Shown: positions 52,364 to 64,000, counted from the stretch's first letter. The stretch: DNA of 64,000 bases from Micromonospora sp. NBC_00421 (GCF_036017915.1 NZ_CP107929.1:5026001-5090000), one strand, 5' to 3'. The notes: generated from the letters alone by a model not told the origin. Made by a program: numbers and translations.

Positions 52364-53734
52364 GTGGCCGTCTCGACCGAGCATCGACGGCGGCGTCTGC
52401 CGGGGCCGAGCGGGCCGGGTCACCTGCGGTACGTCCGCGGCCTGCTGGGGCGCCCCTACGACGCCCTGCTCGACCTGCACCAGCGCTACGGGCCGGTGTG
52501 CGCCTTCGGGTTCGGTCCGCAGCGCTACGTGCTGCTCTTCGGCGCCGAGGCCAATCAACTGCTGCTGACCGACAATCCGGCCCGGCCCCGGTTCCTCTCC
52601 CGGGACGTGCTCAGTCTGCTGATCCCGGTGGTCGGCGCGCGCGCCATGGTGGTCAGCGACGGAGAGGACCACCGGCGGCGACGTGCCCTGGTGCGGCCCG
52701 CGTTCGTCCGCCGACGGATCGAGGGCTACGTCCCGGTGATGGTCGACGAGATCCATCGCATGATCGGGAGCTGGCAGGTGGGCGGCACGGTCGACGCCTT
52801 CGACGCCGTACGCTCCTGCATCCGGCGGATCGCGATCCGGTCGCTCTTCGGTGACCGGCTCCAGGCCCACACCGACCAGATCGGCCGGGAACTCGAGACG
52901 GCGCTGCGATACATCAACCGTTCGCCGTTCCTCCGGTTCGACCACGACCTGCCCGGCACCGCGTACCGCCGGGCGATGGCCGCCCGGGGTCGGGTCGACG
53001 AGCTGGTCCGGGCGGAGGTCGCCAAGCGCCGCGCCGAGCCCGAGGACCGGGGCGACGTCCTCGACGCGCTGCTCGCCGCCTCCGCCGACGACGGCGACCA
53101 CCTCGCCGACCTGGAGATCCGCGACCAGGTGATCAGCCTGATCGCCTCCGGGTACGACTCCAGCAGTTCCGCCGCGGGCTGGGCGGTGTACGCCCTGCTC
53201 AGCCATCCCGAGGTGTACGACCGGGTGCGCGCCGAGGTGGGCCGGGTCGCCGGCGACGAGCCGCTGACGGCCGCCCTGCTGGGCGACCTGACCTACGTGG
53301 GCTGGACGGTGTCGGAGATCCTGCGTCTCTACACTCCCGGCGTGCTGACCGGGCGCTCCACGATCACCGACGTCGAGTTCGCCGGTGAGCTGATCCCCGC
53401 CGGCAGCAAGGTCCTCTATTCCCAGTACGTGACCCACCGGTTACCCCGGCACTGGGCCGACCCGTTGACCTTCCGTCCCGAAAGATGGAATCGTGACGCG
53501 CCTGACCATCGGGAGCCCGACCCGTTCAGCTTCGTTCCCTTCGGTGGCGGTTACCGCAAGTGCATCGGCTGGGCGTTCGCTGAGCTGGAGTTACGGGCAC
53601 TGATCGCGGAACTCGCCCGCTGTACGCAGTTGTCGCTCGCCGGGCCACCGGTCGAGCCCACCGGCGTGGCCACCATGTGGCCCCGGGGAGGCGTACCGGT
53701 CACGGTGCGGAGCGTAGAATGCGCCAGAGGCTGA
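52364..53734 (+). CDS. Cytochrome P450
   Basis: The 456-residue P450 has the heme motif FGGGYRKCIG with the Cys ligand, the ExxR in VSEILRLY, and the PERW meander region. The I-helix reads ASGYDSSSSAAGW, with Ser where the usual acid-Thr pair has Thr. No membrane anchor is seen. It is co-transcribed with the ACP and probably hydroxylates an ACP-bound amino acid or acyl chain. GAGGAG precedes the GTG start. Confidence 0.92.
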   Translation: MAVSTEHRRRRLPGPSGPGHLRYVRGLLGRPYDALLDLHQRYGPVCAFGFGPQRYVLLFGAEANQLLLTDNPARPRFLSRDVLSLLIPVVGARAMVVSDGEDHRRRRALVRPAFVRRRIEGYVPVMVDEIHRMIGSWQVGGTVDAFDAVRSCIRRIAIRSLFGDRLQAHTDQIGRELETALRYINRSPFLRFDHDLPGTAYRRAMAARGRVDELVRAEVAKRRAEPEDRGDVLDALLAASADDGDHLADLEIRDQVISLIASGYDSSSSAAGWAVYALLSHPEVYDRVRAEVGRVAGDEPLTAALLGDLTYVGWTVSEILRLYTPGVLTGRSTITDVEFAGELIPAGSKVLYSQYVTHRLPRHWADPLTFRPERWNRDAPDHREPDPFSFVPFGGGYRKCIGWAFAELELRALIAELARCTQLSLAGPPVEPTGVATMWPRGGVPVTVRSVECARG

Positions 53735-53741
53735 TGCCGCT

Positions 53742-53755
53742 GCCCCGTTCGGGGC
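53742..53755. terminator. GC-rich hairpin after the P450 gene
   Basis: GCCCCG and CGGGGC flank TT, and a further GC-rich palindrome follows to 53766. Position and form suit a terminator, but the stem is short. Confidence 0.35.
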
Positions 53756-53869
53756 CCCCCGGGGCCTGACCCGGTTCGCGCCCGTCCCGTGCCAGCCGGG
53801 CAGGCGGCGGTGCCTCTCGCCGATGGGCCCGACCCCATCTGCGGAGTCTGCGACCAACCGAGGTGTCGA

Positions 53870-57496
<3,627 letters not shown>

Positions 57497-57679
57497 ACCG
57501 CCAGGACGGTTTCGGCAACGACGCCGATCATCGTCCGATCATCGACACGGGGTACACCGTGATCGATGGCGGACCTACTGTGGACCTCAACCGGTGGGCT
57601 GTCGACGTCTAGACTGGGGCATCCGGTCACGTCGATGTCCACACGTCGACCACAGCCTCCCGTCCGGAAGGAAACCGCC

Positions 57680-58786
57680 GTGTCCGACGACACGCTCCAG
57701 TCGTTTCCCCACCTCCGCACGCTGTTCGACAAGGAGATCGCCGACGGCGTCGAGACCGGTGTCCAGTTGTCGATCTCGCACGCCGGCGTCCGCCACGACA
57801 TCGCCGTCGGCGACGACGGGCTGGGCTCGCCGCTCACCCCGGACACGTGGGTGCCCTGGACCTGCTCGTCGAAGCCGCTCGGCGCGCTGGCCTTCGCCCG
57901 TGCCTGGGAGAGCGGCCTGCTCGGCCTCGACGACCGGGTCGCCGCGCACCTTCCCGAGTACGGCGAGGGCGGCAAGGACGCCGTCCGGGTGCGGGACCTG
58001 CTGACCCACACCACGGGTGTGCCGGACCCCCTGCTCATGCTCGACACGGACGGCCAGGAGCTGCCGGACTGGGATCAGGCGCAGGCGTTGGTCTGGATGG
58101 TGGTCTGCGCCGCCGAGACTCAGCAGCGGCCGGGCACGTCGATGAGCTACAACCCGATCACGAACTGGTTCGTGCTGGACCGGCTGCTCACCACCATCGA
58201 CGGGACCGCCCCGGGGGACAGCTACCGGTCCATGTTCTCGTTGCTCGGCATCTCGGCGACCCTCGGGCTCGACGGGGACGTGGCGCCGCCGGTCGCGCCG
58301 GTCGCCTCGCCGGAGGAGGCCGTCGGGCTGGAGAAGATGGTCATGGCGGCCCGGCTGCCGCTGCCCGGCACGGGGGTCTGGGGCAGCATGCGCGACCTGC
58401 GGTGCGTCGGCGAGGCGCTGCTCACCGGCCGGGCCGCCGACGGCACCGAGGTCGCCCGGCGGGCCACCATCGAGGCGTTGACGGCGACGCACTGGCCCGG
58501 CACGGTCCGCAGCGCCCTCTCGGACACCGACTTCGCGTACGGTCTGGGGTTCATGACCCTGCCCCATCTGCTGGGTCGCGCCTGCTCGTTCCGCGCCTAC
58601 GGCCACGCCGGCGGCAACACCTCCAGCCTGGTGGTGGATCCGGACGCCGAGCTCGTGATGGCCATGTACTGGAACGGGCGGCTGGCCGACGTACCGACGG
58701 TCACCCGCCGGCACGCCCTGGTCGAGGCCGTCTACGCCGACCTGGAAATCCACCGGCCTGCGGTCCAGTCACCGCAGGGCGCCTGA
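57680..58786 (+). CDS. Serine hydrolase of the beta-lactamase/PBP fold with altered nucleophile motif
   Basis: The 368-residue protein resembles class C beta-lactamase-like esterases: LLTHTTGVPDPL, SYNPITNWFVLDRLL, and YGHAGGNTSSLVVDP near the end. The SxxK motif expected in the first third reads WTCSSKPLG, so Cys62 sits at the nucleophile position before Lys65. The YxN region reads YNP. It may be an amidase, esterase or transacylase working with the cluster, or an inactive paralogue. GTG at 57680 has GGAAGGAAA upstream. It ends in a strong hairpin. Confidence 0.85.
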   Translation: MSDDTLQSFPHLRTLFDKEIADGVETGVQLSISHAGVRHDIAVGDDGLGSPLTPDTWVPWTCSSKPLGALAFARAWESGLLGLDDRVAAHLPEYGEGGKDAVRVRDLLTHTTGVPDPLLMLDTDGQELPDWDQAQALVWMVVCAAETQQRPGTSMSYNPITNWFVLDRLLTTIDGTAPGDSYRSMFSLLGISATLGLDGDVAPPVAPVASPEEAVGLEKMVMAARLPLPGTGVWGSMRDLRCVGEALLTGRAADGTEVARRATIEALTATHWPGTVRSALSDTDFAYGLGFMTLPHLLGRACSFRAYGHAGGNTSSLVVDPDAELVMAMYWNGRLADVPTVTRRHALVEAVYADLEIHRPAVQSPQGA

Positions 58787-58813
58787 CCCCGACGGTCGTC
58801 GGGGCCAGGCGCC
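58778..58813 (+). terminator. Two-part hairpin overlapping the serine hydrolase stop
   Basis: GGCGCCTG (58778-58785) pairs with CAGGCGCC (58806-58813), and CCCCGACG (58787-58794) with CGTCGGGG (58797-58804). Only one mismatched pair separates the two stems, and the loop is GT. The stop codon lies within it. Confidence 0.6.
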
Positions 58814-58867
58814 GCGGAGGGTGTCCTTCCGGTGCACTCACCGGCCGGGCAGGGCGTGGCGGTGGCC

Positions 58868-59542
58868 TCAGCGGCCGACGGACCGGGCGACGCGGAACCC
58901 CACGTCGTCGATGCGCAGACTCGGGTGGCTGCGCCGACGGACGGACGCCCGGCAACTCCACTGCTCGTCGAACCAGCCACCACCGCGCAGCACCCGGTAG
59001 CTGCCGTAGACCTCGGCGTCGTAGACGTCCCAGCACCAGTTCCAGACGTTGCCGAGCATGTCGTGAAGGCCCCACACGTTGGGCAGTTTGCCGCCCACCT
59101 CGTGGAGGCGTTCGCCGGAGTTGCCGCGGTACCAGGCGATGTCGTCGAGCGGGCCGTAGCGCGGGCCGGCGGTTCCGGCGCGGCACGCGTACTCCCACTC
59201 CGCCTCGGTCGGCAACCGGTAGCCGTCGGCGGCGGTGTCCCAGCCGGCATGCTCGTCGGCGGCGCGCAGGCGGTAGGCCGGGGTCAGGCCGTCGCGTGCC
59301 GACAGCGCGTTGCAGAACTCGGCGGCGTCCCACCACGACACGCTCTCCACGGGCAGCGAGTCGCCGGTGGCGACGCTCGGCCGCCGGCCGGTGACCTCGG
59401 CGTAGCACCGTTGGGTCACCGGACAGGCGGCGATCTCGTACGCCCCGAGGCCCACCTCCCAGGAACGCTGGGTCCGGCGGTCCGACAGCGTGACCTGGCC
59501 GGCGGGAATCCGGACCATCTCGGTGTACGGCCCATCGCTCAT
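58868..59542 (-). CDS. SUMF1/FGE-fold protein C
   Basis: A third protein of this fold, 224 residues, has AGQVTLSDRRTQRSWEVGLG, VESVSWWDAAEFCNALSARD, GYRLPTEAEWEYACRAGT, LHDMLGNVWNWCWDVYD and VLRGGGWFDEQWSCRASV. It keeps one of the two cysteines of the FGE region and is closer to ordinary family members than A or B. ATG at 59542 is preceded by sequence rich in CGAT with no strong ribosome binding site. Its role is unknown; three copies near one cluster is unusual. Confidence 0.87.
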   Translation of the reverse strand: MSDGPYTEMVRIPAGQVTLSDRRTQRSWEVGLGAYEIAACPVTQRCYAEVTGRRPSVATGDSLPVESVSWWDAAEFCNALSARDGLTPAYRLRAADEHAGWDTAADGYRLPTEAEWEYACRAGTAGPRYGPLDDIAWYRGNSGERLHEVGGKLPNVWGLHDMLGNVWNWCWDVYDAEVYGSYRVLRGGGWFDEQWSCRASVRRRSHPSLRIDDVGFRVARSVGR

Positions 59543-59609
59543 GATCGGACGATCGTACCCGGGACACCCGCCACCGGTACGGGGCTCTGCCACGGCATCG
59601 TCCGGTAAC

Positions 59610-59660
59610 GCGGGACGGGCCCGGCGCGGAGAGTGGTCCTCCGCGCCGGGCCCGTCCCGC
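59610..59660. terminator. 22-bp perfect hairpin after the cellulase gene
   Basis: The arms at 59610-59631 and 59639-59660 are perfectly complementary around a 7-nt loop. It starts 9 nt beyond the stop of the minus-strand GH6 gene and also lies upstream of the SUMF1 protein C gene, isolating the two. Confidence 0.8.
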
Positions 59661-59669
59661 CGGTCGGGG

Positions 59670-61040
59670 TCAGCCCGCGCAGGTGGCGGTCGCGCCGGGG
59701 CCGGTCCCGGTGCCCTGGAAGCCGAAGTTGGTCGACTGCCCGGCACCGACCTGGCCGTTGTAGCTCACGTTGGTGAACCGGACGGTGCCGCTGTTGCCGC
59801 TGGACTGTGCGCTCCAGGCGCTGGTGACGGCGGCGCCGCCGGGCAGCGTGATGGTCACGGTCCAGCCGTTGAGGGCGGTGGCGCCGGCGGTGACCGTCAC
59901 GCTCGCGGTGAAGCCACCGGACCACTGGTTGACCGTCACCGACGCGGAGCAGCCGTTACCCGCCGGCGGCGGCGTGGTGGGCGGAGCCGTGGTCGGCGGA
60001 GCGGTCGTCGGGGGAGCCGTGGTCGGGGGAGCCGTGGTAGGCGGCGTGGTGGTGGGCGGGTTGGGCGCGCCGTTGGCCAGGCTGAAGGCCAGGTCCGGCT
60101 GGAACGACCCGGCCGTGTAGCGGCAGCCGTCCGCCTCCCCCGGCGGCTTCACCCAGAGGTACGCGTCGATGTTGTTGTCGTTGGTGTTGGTCGTCGGGTA
60201 CATCCCGATGCGCCGGTCGGTGTTGTCGTCGCCGCACCAGTCCCCGCTGGCACCGCCGTTGCGGCTGGTGTCGATGACCTGGCGCTTGCCCGAGATGCCC
60301 ATGCCGTTGAGGGCGGAGATGACCGCCCGGCCGAAGTTCGCCTCACTGGAGGTGGGGTTGAAGTTCGACACGTTGCTGAAGAAGCCGTCGGCGTACTGCA
60401 CGCCGGCCGCCCGGAGCCGGTTGGCGGTCTCGTTGGCGCTGTTCCAGGTGGAGTGGCCGGCGTCGAGGTAGACCTTGGCGTTGGGGTTGGCCGACTTGAG
60501 AGTCCGGGTGGCCGTCGAGATCGCCTGGTTGCGGGCGTTGATCTCGTTGCTGTTCAGGCAGGTCAGCAGGGCGAGGGAGTCGGTCTCCAGGATGATGATG
60601 ACGGTCCGGTTGCCCAGCCCCCGGGAGAAGTTGGACACCCAGGTCTGGTACTGGTTGAGGTCCGGCGCTCCACCGGCGCTGGCCCCGCCGCAGTCCCGGT
60701 TGGTGATCTGGTAGATCGCCAGCACCGGAATCTGCTGCGCCGCGTTGGCGGCGCCGATGAACTCGGCGGCCTCGGCCTGCGCGGTCGACAGGTTGAAGTT
60801 GGCGAACCAGCGGGCCTGCGGCTGACTCGCGATCTTGTCCCGGATGGCGGCGGCACGCGAGTCGCCGGGGTTCGCGGCGACCCAACGGACGACCGCCGAA
60901 CTCGGGTCTCGGTAGAGCGGGCCGGAGATGGTGCCGGCGGAAGCGCCGCCGGCGGCGAAGCAGACGGCGGCAGCGGTGGCGCCCGCGACGGCGGCCACAC
61001 TGGCGGCCACCGATCTGCGACGCCGGGAGAGGATAGCCAC
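59670..61040 (-). CDS. Secreted GH6 cellulase with CBM2
   Basis: The 456-residue cellobiohydrolase/endoglucanase of GH6 has a signal peptide (RRRRSVAASVAAVAG, ending near ASA), catalytic domain residues about 45-330 with IIILETDSLALL and KVYLDAGHSTW, a PPTTA-repeat linker, and a C-terminal CBM2 (NGCSASVTVNQWSGGF). The GTG at 61040 is preferred because AGGAGG lies 9 nt upstream; the apparent ATG at 61058 overlaps that ribosome binding site. A CebR-like box lies 41-54 nt upstream of the start. Confidence 0.93.
   Translation of the reverse strand: MAILSRRRRSVAASVAAVAGATAAAVCFAAGGASAGTISGPLYRDPSSAVVRWVAANPGDSRAAAIRDKIASQPQARWFANFNLSTAQAEAAEFIGAANAAQQIPVLAIYQITNRDCGGASAGGAPDLNQYQTWVSNFSRGLGNRTVIIILETDSLALLTCLNSNEINARNQAISTATRTLKSANPNAKVYLDAGHSTWNSANETANRLRAAGVQYADGFFSNVSNFNPTSSEANFGRAVISALNGMGISGKRQVIDTSRNGGASGDWCGDDNTDRRIGMYPTTNTNDNNIDAYLWVKPPGEADGCRYTAGSFQPDLAFSLANGAPNPPTTTPPTTAPPTTAPPTTAPPTTAPPTTPPPAGNGCSASVTVNQWSGGFTASVTVTAGATALNGWTVTITLPGGAAVTSAWSAQSSGNSGTVRFTNVSYNGQVGAGQSTNFGFQGTGTGPGATATCAG
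59965..60066. repeat. 15-bp tandem repeat encoding the PPTTA linker of the cellulase
   Basis: Units related to the PPTTA codons are repeated about six times, ending near Gly-rich sequence. The same repeat occurs in the esterase gene at 63159-63271, so linkers are likely sites of recombination. Confidence 0.7.
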
Positions 61041-61080
61041 GTCGTGTTTCCTCCTCATCACATAGATGTGTCTGAGTTCA

Positions 61081-61094
61081 TGGGAGCGTTTCCA
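61081..61094. promoter_or_regulatory. CebR/CelR-like operator upstream of the cellulase gene
   Basis: TGGGAGCGTTTCCA differs at two positions from the TGGGAGCGCTCCCA box bound by the LacI-family repressors CebR and CelR, which respond to cello-oligosaccharides. It lies just upstream of the GH6 start. Confidence 0.75.
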
Positions 61095-61686
61095 TGGACG
61101 GTAGCCGAGGCACACGCTGCTGCCAAGGTGTGTGGACTTGTCGATAGGCAGGGGACGTTTCCGCTGCACTCCCGTTGGCCTCCGACCCGAAGCAGCGGAT
61201 GCCTGCCGATCTCCCTCTGCGGCACGACGGCTGATCCCGCACGAGCAGCCGCCCGACCACCGACCTGCCGGCCGCCCCCTGATCCCGGCGGGGTCGAAGG
61301 CCCCCGGCCGGCCGCCGGATGCTCGCGGTCCTCACCTACCTGCTGCACCGGCCCGGCCCGGTAGCGGCCCGGCGTCGCGCCGAGGGTCCGCCCCCGGCCC
61401 CAGCCATGATCAAATTGCCGGAATGCAGACGACACCCCGGGGAGAGTGCAACTGATCGCAATGCGATCTTGAAGCTTCCTTGGCAAGTTTCCGAGGTGCT
61501 GGTCGCCACCCGGCCCAGCGGTTCCGGGTGATCCGCGTGCTCGACTGGCCACCTGCGACGGCTGGATCCGGCTCGACGGCCACCGGCTCGACGCCGAGGG
61601 GAACGCGGTGGCCCGCCGATCGATCTTCGTACAACCGGCGGGACTGGTCGTCCCACGACGAACCGCCCCGGCGCGACCGGGGCGGT
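61095..61686. other. No gene recognised; palindrome at 61454-61468
   Basis: Frames here lack convincing codon bias. The stretch holds GATCGCAATGCGATC (61454-61468), a perfect palindrome with a 1-nt centre, and CTTGGCAA at 61479-61486, which is the half-site seen upstream of the sod gene. They may be operator sites but no gene start follows closely. Confidence 0.45.
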
Positions 61687-61947
61687 TCAGGGGGCGGGCG
61701 GTGGCGACGGGTCGGCCACGAGCAGGGTGAGCTGCCGTACCAGGTCGTCCAGGGATTCGCCGGTGTGCGCCCGGACCAGCCCGAGGGCGAGGTCGGCGAG
61801 CAGGTAGAAGCCGAGGGTGCGGGCCGCTTCGGAGTCGAAGGAGGCCAGCAGCGTCTCCGCGCCGGCGAGGTCACCGCGACGGCGCGCGGCGATGACCCCG
61901 GCGGCGCGTTGGACGAGGTCGGCGGCGACCGGGACCGGACCGGTCAC
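61687..61947 (-). CDS. Small hypothetical protein
   Basis: The 86-residue helical protein starts VTGPVPVAADLVQRAAGVIA and contains RGDLAGAETLLASFDSEAAR, like a TPR-like helix pair. The GTG lies 5 nt after the sod stop, so the gene is in an operon with it. No family is recognised. Confidence 0.6.
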   Translation of the reverse strand: MTGPVPVAADLVQRAAGVIAARRRGDLAGAETLLASFDSEAARTLGFYLLADLALGLVRAHTGESLDDLVRQLTLLVADPSPPPAP

Positions 61948-61952
61948 GCCGG

Positions 61953-62567
61953 TCAGCGCTTCGGCGGCTGGGCGCGGGCGGCGTCGAAGCGGGCGGTGAC
62001 GTCGGCCCAGTCGACCAGACCCCACAGCCGGTCGACGTAGTCCGGACGGACGTTGCGGTACTGCAGGTAGTAGGCGTGCTCCCAGGCGTCGAAGACCAGC
62101 AGCGGCGTCGAGCCCTGCCCGACGTTGCCATGGTGGTCGTAGACCTGCTCCACGATCAGCCGCCGCCCCAGCGGCTCCCAGGCCAGCACTCCCCAGCCGG
62201 AACCCTGCACGCTCTTGGTCGCCGCCGACAACTGCCCGGCGAAGCCCTCGAACGCGCCGAAGTGCTCGTCGATCGCCGCCGCCAGTTCCCCGTCGGGGCG
62301 ACCACCGCCGTCCGGGGAGAGGTTGTTCCAGAAGATCGAGTGCAGCACGTGCCCGGACAGGTTGAACGCGAACGTCTTCTCCAGCCCGACCAAGGCCGCG
62401 AAGTCACCCTTGTCGCGGGCCTCGGCGAGCTGCTCGACGGCGTCGTTGCTGCCCTTCACGTACGCCGCATGGTGCTTGCCGTGGTGCAGCTCCAGGATCT
62501 CGCCGGACATGGCCGGCTCCAGCGCCCCGTAGTCGTACGGCAGGTCGGGCAGCGAGTAGAGGCCCAC
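61953..62567 (-). CDS. sod: Fe/Mn superoxide dismutase
   Basis: The 204-residue enzyme dismutates superoxide. Metal ligands are in [14 protein letters not shown] (first His), [12 protein letters not shown] (second His) and [14 protein letters not shown] (Asp and His). Dimer residues are typical. GTG at 62567 has AGGAG 6 nt upstream. A 17-bp palindrome lies about 107 nt before the start and may be a nickel-responsive or redox operator. The downstream gene encodes the hypothetical protein. Confidence 0.95.
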   Translation of the reverse strand: MGLYSLPDLPYDYGALEPAMSGEILELHHGKHHAAYVKGSNDAVEQLAEARDKGDFAALVGLEKTFAFNLSGHVLHSIFWNNLSPDGGGRPDGELAAAIDEHFGAFEGFAGQLSAATKSVQGSGWGVLAWEPLGRRLIVEQVYDHHGNVGQGSTPLLVFDAWEHAYYLQYRNVRPDYVDRLWGLVDWADVTARFDAARAQPPKR

Positions 62568-62673
62568 AGCAACTCCTCGGAATCGTCGGTCGGTGGCGGG
62601 GCGGGGCGGACACCCGGGCGAGGTCGGATCATCGCGCGCCCGGACGCCCGCCACTGCTGCCACTATTCCGCAG

Positions 62674-62690
62674 TTGCCAAGTCTTGGCAA
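62674..62690. promoter_or_regulatory. 17-bp palindrome upstream of sod, Nur-like spacing
   Basis: TTGCCAAGTCTTGGCAA is a perfect palindrome with a 1-nt centre. Its length and the TTGC...GCAA ends resemble the 6-5-6 Nur box of streptomycetes, which represses sodF with nickel; about 8 of 12 consensus positions match. Another LacI-type or redox regulator is possible. Confidence 0.45.
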
Positions 62691-62811
62691 TAAGGCCCGA
62701 CGCGGATGGGCCTGCACAGGTCGCCTCGGCTCCCGGTGCTCCGCCGCCACGAGGGACACCGGCGCGAACGGCGCACCGGGACCGGCAGCGGACCGGGAGG
62801 TGGGTGGACAG

Positions 62812-62849
62812 CGTCGTGGCCCGGAGCCGGTCGGCTCCGGGCCACGACG
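62812..62849. terminator. 18-bp hairpin after the esterase gene
   Basis: The arms at 62812-62829 and 62832-62849 are perfectly complementary around a 2-nt loop. It lies just beyond the stop of the minus-strand CBM2 esterase gene. Confidence 0.75.
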
Positions 62850-62856
62850 TCACAGG

Positions 62857-64000
62857 TCAGGCGCAGGTGATGTTGCTGGGCGGCGGGGTGCCGTTGCCGG
62901 TGGCGGTGAATCCGAAGGTGGTCGAGCCGTTGGCGGCCAGCGCGCCGTTGTAGGCGGCGTTGCGGACGGTGACGTTACCGGTGCTGCCGGTGTTGACACC
63001 GTTCCAGACGCTGCTGATCGCCTGGCCGCTGGCCAGGCTCAGGCCCACGGCCCAGCCGCTGATGGCGCTGGCGCTGGTGTTGGTCACGGTGACCTCACCC
63101 TGGAACCCGCCGGGCCAGCTGTTGACCGCCTTGTAGGTGGCGGTGCAGCCGCCGGGTCCGCTGGTAGGCGGAGCCGTGGTCGGCGGCGCGGTCGTGGGCG
63201 GCGCGGTGGTGGGCGGCGCGGTCGTCGGCGGCGCGGTCGTCGGCGGGGTGGTCGTCGGCGGGGTGGTGGACGCGAACTGGGTGAAGAACTTCCAGATCTC
63301 CCCCGAGGTCCAGGTCCGGGAGTCGTTGGGGCTGCCCGACCCGTCTACCGGGCTGGGGGTGTGGTCCCCGTCGAACGCGGCCCACTGCACCGGGTAGCCG
63401 GAGCGGCAGCCGGAGTAGGTGGTGGTGATGTGGGTGAAGGTGTTCAGGCCGGGCTCACGCGGGCTCTGTGCGGTGCAGCCGTTGTTCCGGACGAACGTGT
63501 CCCGCAGCGACCGACCCATGGAGATGTTCAGCACGCTGTCGTGGGTGCCGTGGATGCCGAAGTAGGGCACCGGCTGGGTGCCGCCGTTGCAGCCGCTGAG
63601 CTGGGCGCCGGAGAGCACGGCGACCGCGCGGACGACGGTGGGCCGGGCGCAGGCCACCGCGTAGCTCATCGCCCCGCCGTAGCTCCAGCCCAGCACGAAC
63701 CGCTGGGTGGTGTCGACGCACAGGTCGTTCTCGACCTGCCGGGTGATGTCGTCGAAGAGGGTCAGGTCCCGACCGTTGGTGTTGGCCCAACCCGCGTCGA
63801 TGCCCTGGGGGGCGACGAAGATCGTGCTGTTGTTCGACAGCGGCAGCAGGCCGTAGTAGCCGGCCGAGGAGACATTCTGGGCCGAACCGTTCAACCAGTG
63901 GAAGCCGACGACCAGCCGGTACTGGCGGTTGCGGTCGTACCCGTCCGGGATCCGCAGGATGTAGCTGCGGTTCTGCCCGCTGCTGGAGATCGTGCGCGTC
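62857..64000 (-). CDS. Secreted PHB-depolymerase-family esterase with CBM2, N-terminus outside window
   Basis: The visible part has an alpha/beta-hydrolase domain with the nucleophile motif LGWSYGGAMSYAV, a DGDHTP region with the probable catalytic His, a PPTTA-repeat linker and a C-terminal CBM2 (CTATYKAVNSWPGGF). Family members act on polyhydroxybutyrate or feruloyl and acetyl esters of plant cell walls. The frame runs open to the window end, so the signal peptide is missing. An internal TTG at 63894 is not the start. Confidence 0.9.
   Translation of the reverse strand, partial: TRTISSSGQNRSYILRIPDGYDRNRQYRLVVGFHWLNGSAQNVSSAGYYGLLPLSNNSTIFVAPQGIDAGWANTNGRDLTLFDDITRQVENDLCVDTTQRFVLGWSYGGAMSYAVACARPTVVRAVAVLSGAQLSGCNGGTQPVPYFGIHGTHDSVLNISMGRSLRDTFVRNNGCTAQSPREPGLNTFTHITTTYSGCRSGYPVQWAAFDGDHTPSPVDGSGSPNDSRTWTSGEIWKFFTQFASTTPPTTTPPTTAPPTTAPPTTAPPTTAPPTTAPPTSGPGGCTATYKAVNSWPGGFQGEVTVTNTSASAISGWAVGLSLASGQAISSVWNGVNTGSTGNVTVRNAAYNGALAANGSTTFGFTATGNGTPPPSNITCA
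63159..63271. repeat. 15-bp tandem repeat encoding the PPTTA linker of the esterase
   Basis: Six to seven near-identical units encode PPTTA repeats, matching the linker of the GH6 gene at 59965-60066. The repeat keeps the reading frame when copies change. Confidence 0.7.

Noticed and set aside
53735..53869. Possible riboswitch upstream of metH
   Set aside because: No cobalamin or SAM riboswitch core could be recognised by eye.
61058..61552. 164-codon frame upstream of the cellulase
   Set aside because: It is low complexity, lacks a ribosome binding site and overlaps the CebR-like box.

Overview
The window is high-GC actinobacterial chromosome, most likely Micromonosporaceae (Micromonospora-like). 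The reasons are strongly GC-biased third codon positions, frequent GTG starts, leaderless promoters with a TANNNT -10 box 6-7 nt before the start codon, a ClpP gene beside a PopR-type activator and its operator, and secreted enzymes with CBM2 modules.

Bases 1-14,360 are a conserved core block: MgtE/CBS and DUF1003 proteins, mrp, tatB, htrA, an O-methyltransferase, pepA, a DUF3117 protein, a tag glycosylase, a DivIVA-like protein and folP2. As I recall it, the gene set and partial order resemble the M. tuberculosis Rv1207-Rv1232c region. The sigE-rseA pair and gpgS, expected there, are missing. A PaaX-type regulator with a PaaG-like crotonase and an SDR are inserted, and a lone nuoA closes the block.

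Bases 14,500-25,260 hold a secreted Pro/Thr-rich protein, 2-oxoacid:ferredoxin oxidoreductase korAB, a K+ channel, popR with a tandem PopR operator and clpP, an oxidoreductase, an EVE-like protein, tRNA-Arg(CCT) and a membrane metallophosphoesterase.

Bases 25,760-36,300 are accessory. A drrAB-like ABC transporter is split by an IS110-family element whose non-coding end is a strong bridge-RNA candidate. A divergent DesK/NarL-type two-component system follows, then an SGNH hydrolase, a gene graveyard (HxlR, DUF3159 and lipoprotein-hydrolase remnants), an unknown protein and a Ser/Thr kinase.

Bases 36,570-59,540 look like an unusual biosynthetic gene cluster with no PKS or NRPS megasynthase. 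It encodes a B12 glutamate mutase (glmS-glmE-mutL) in an operon with a radical SAM enzyme. It also has an AMP-forming ligase, a stand-alone acyl carrier protein, a type III PLP decarboxylase, two ATP-grasp ligases, a P450, an LLM flavoprotein, a FemAB-like transferase, an MFS exporter, a penicillin-binding-fold hydrolase and three SUMF1-fold proteins. The working model is: L-glutamate to 3-methylaspartate, loading on the carrier protein, decarboxylation to a beta-amino acid, oxidation, ligation and export. It resembles VinN/VinL/VinO and BtrI/J/K/O logic and the ligase-decarboxylase-ACP-FemAB set of exosortase-A polysaccharide loci. metH lies inside the region.

Bases 59,600-64,000 return to secreted degradative enzymes: a GH6 cellulase with CBM2 behind a CebR-like box, an Fe/Mn superoxide dismutase with a palindromic operator, and a truncated PHB-depolymerase-type esterase with CBM2. 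Strong hairpin terminators follow both CBM2 genes.
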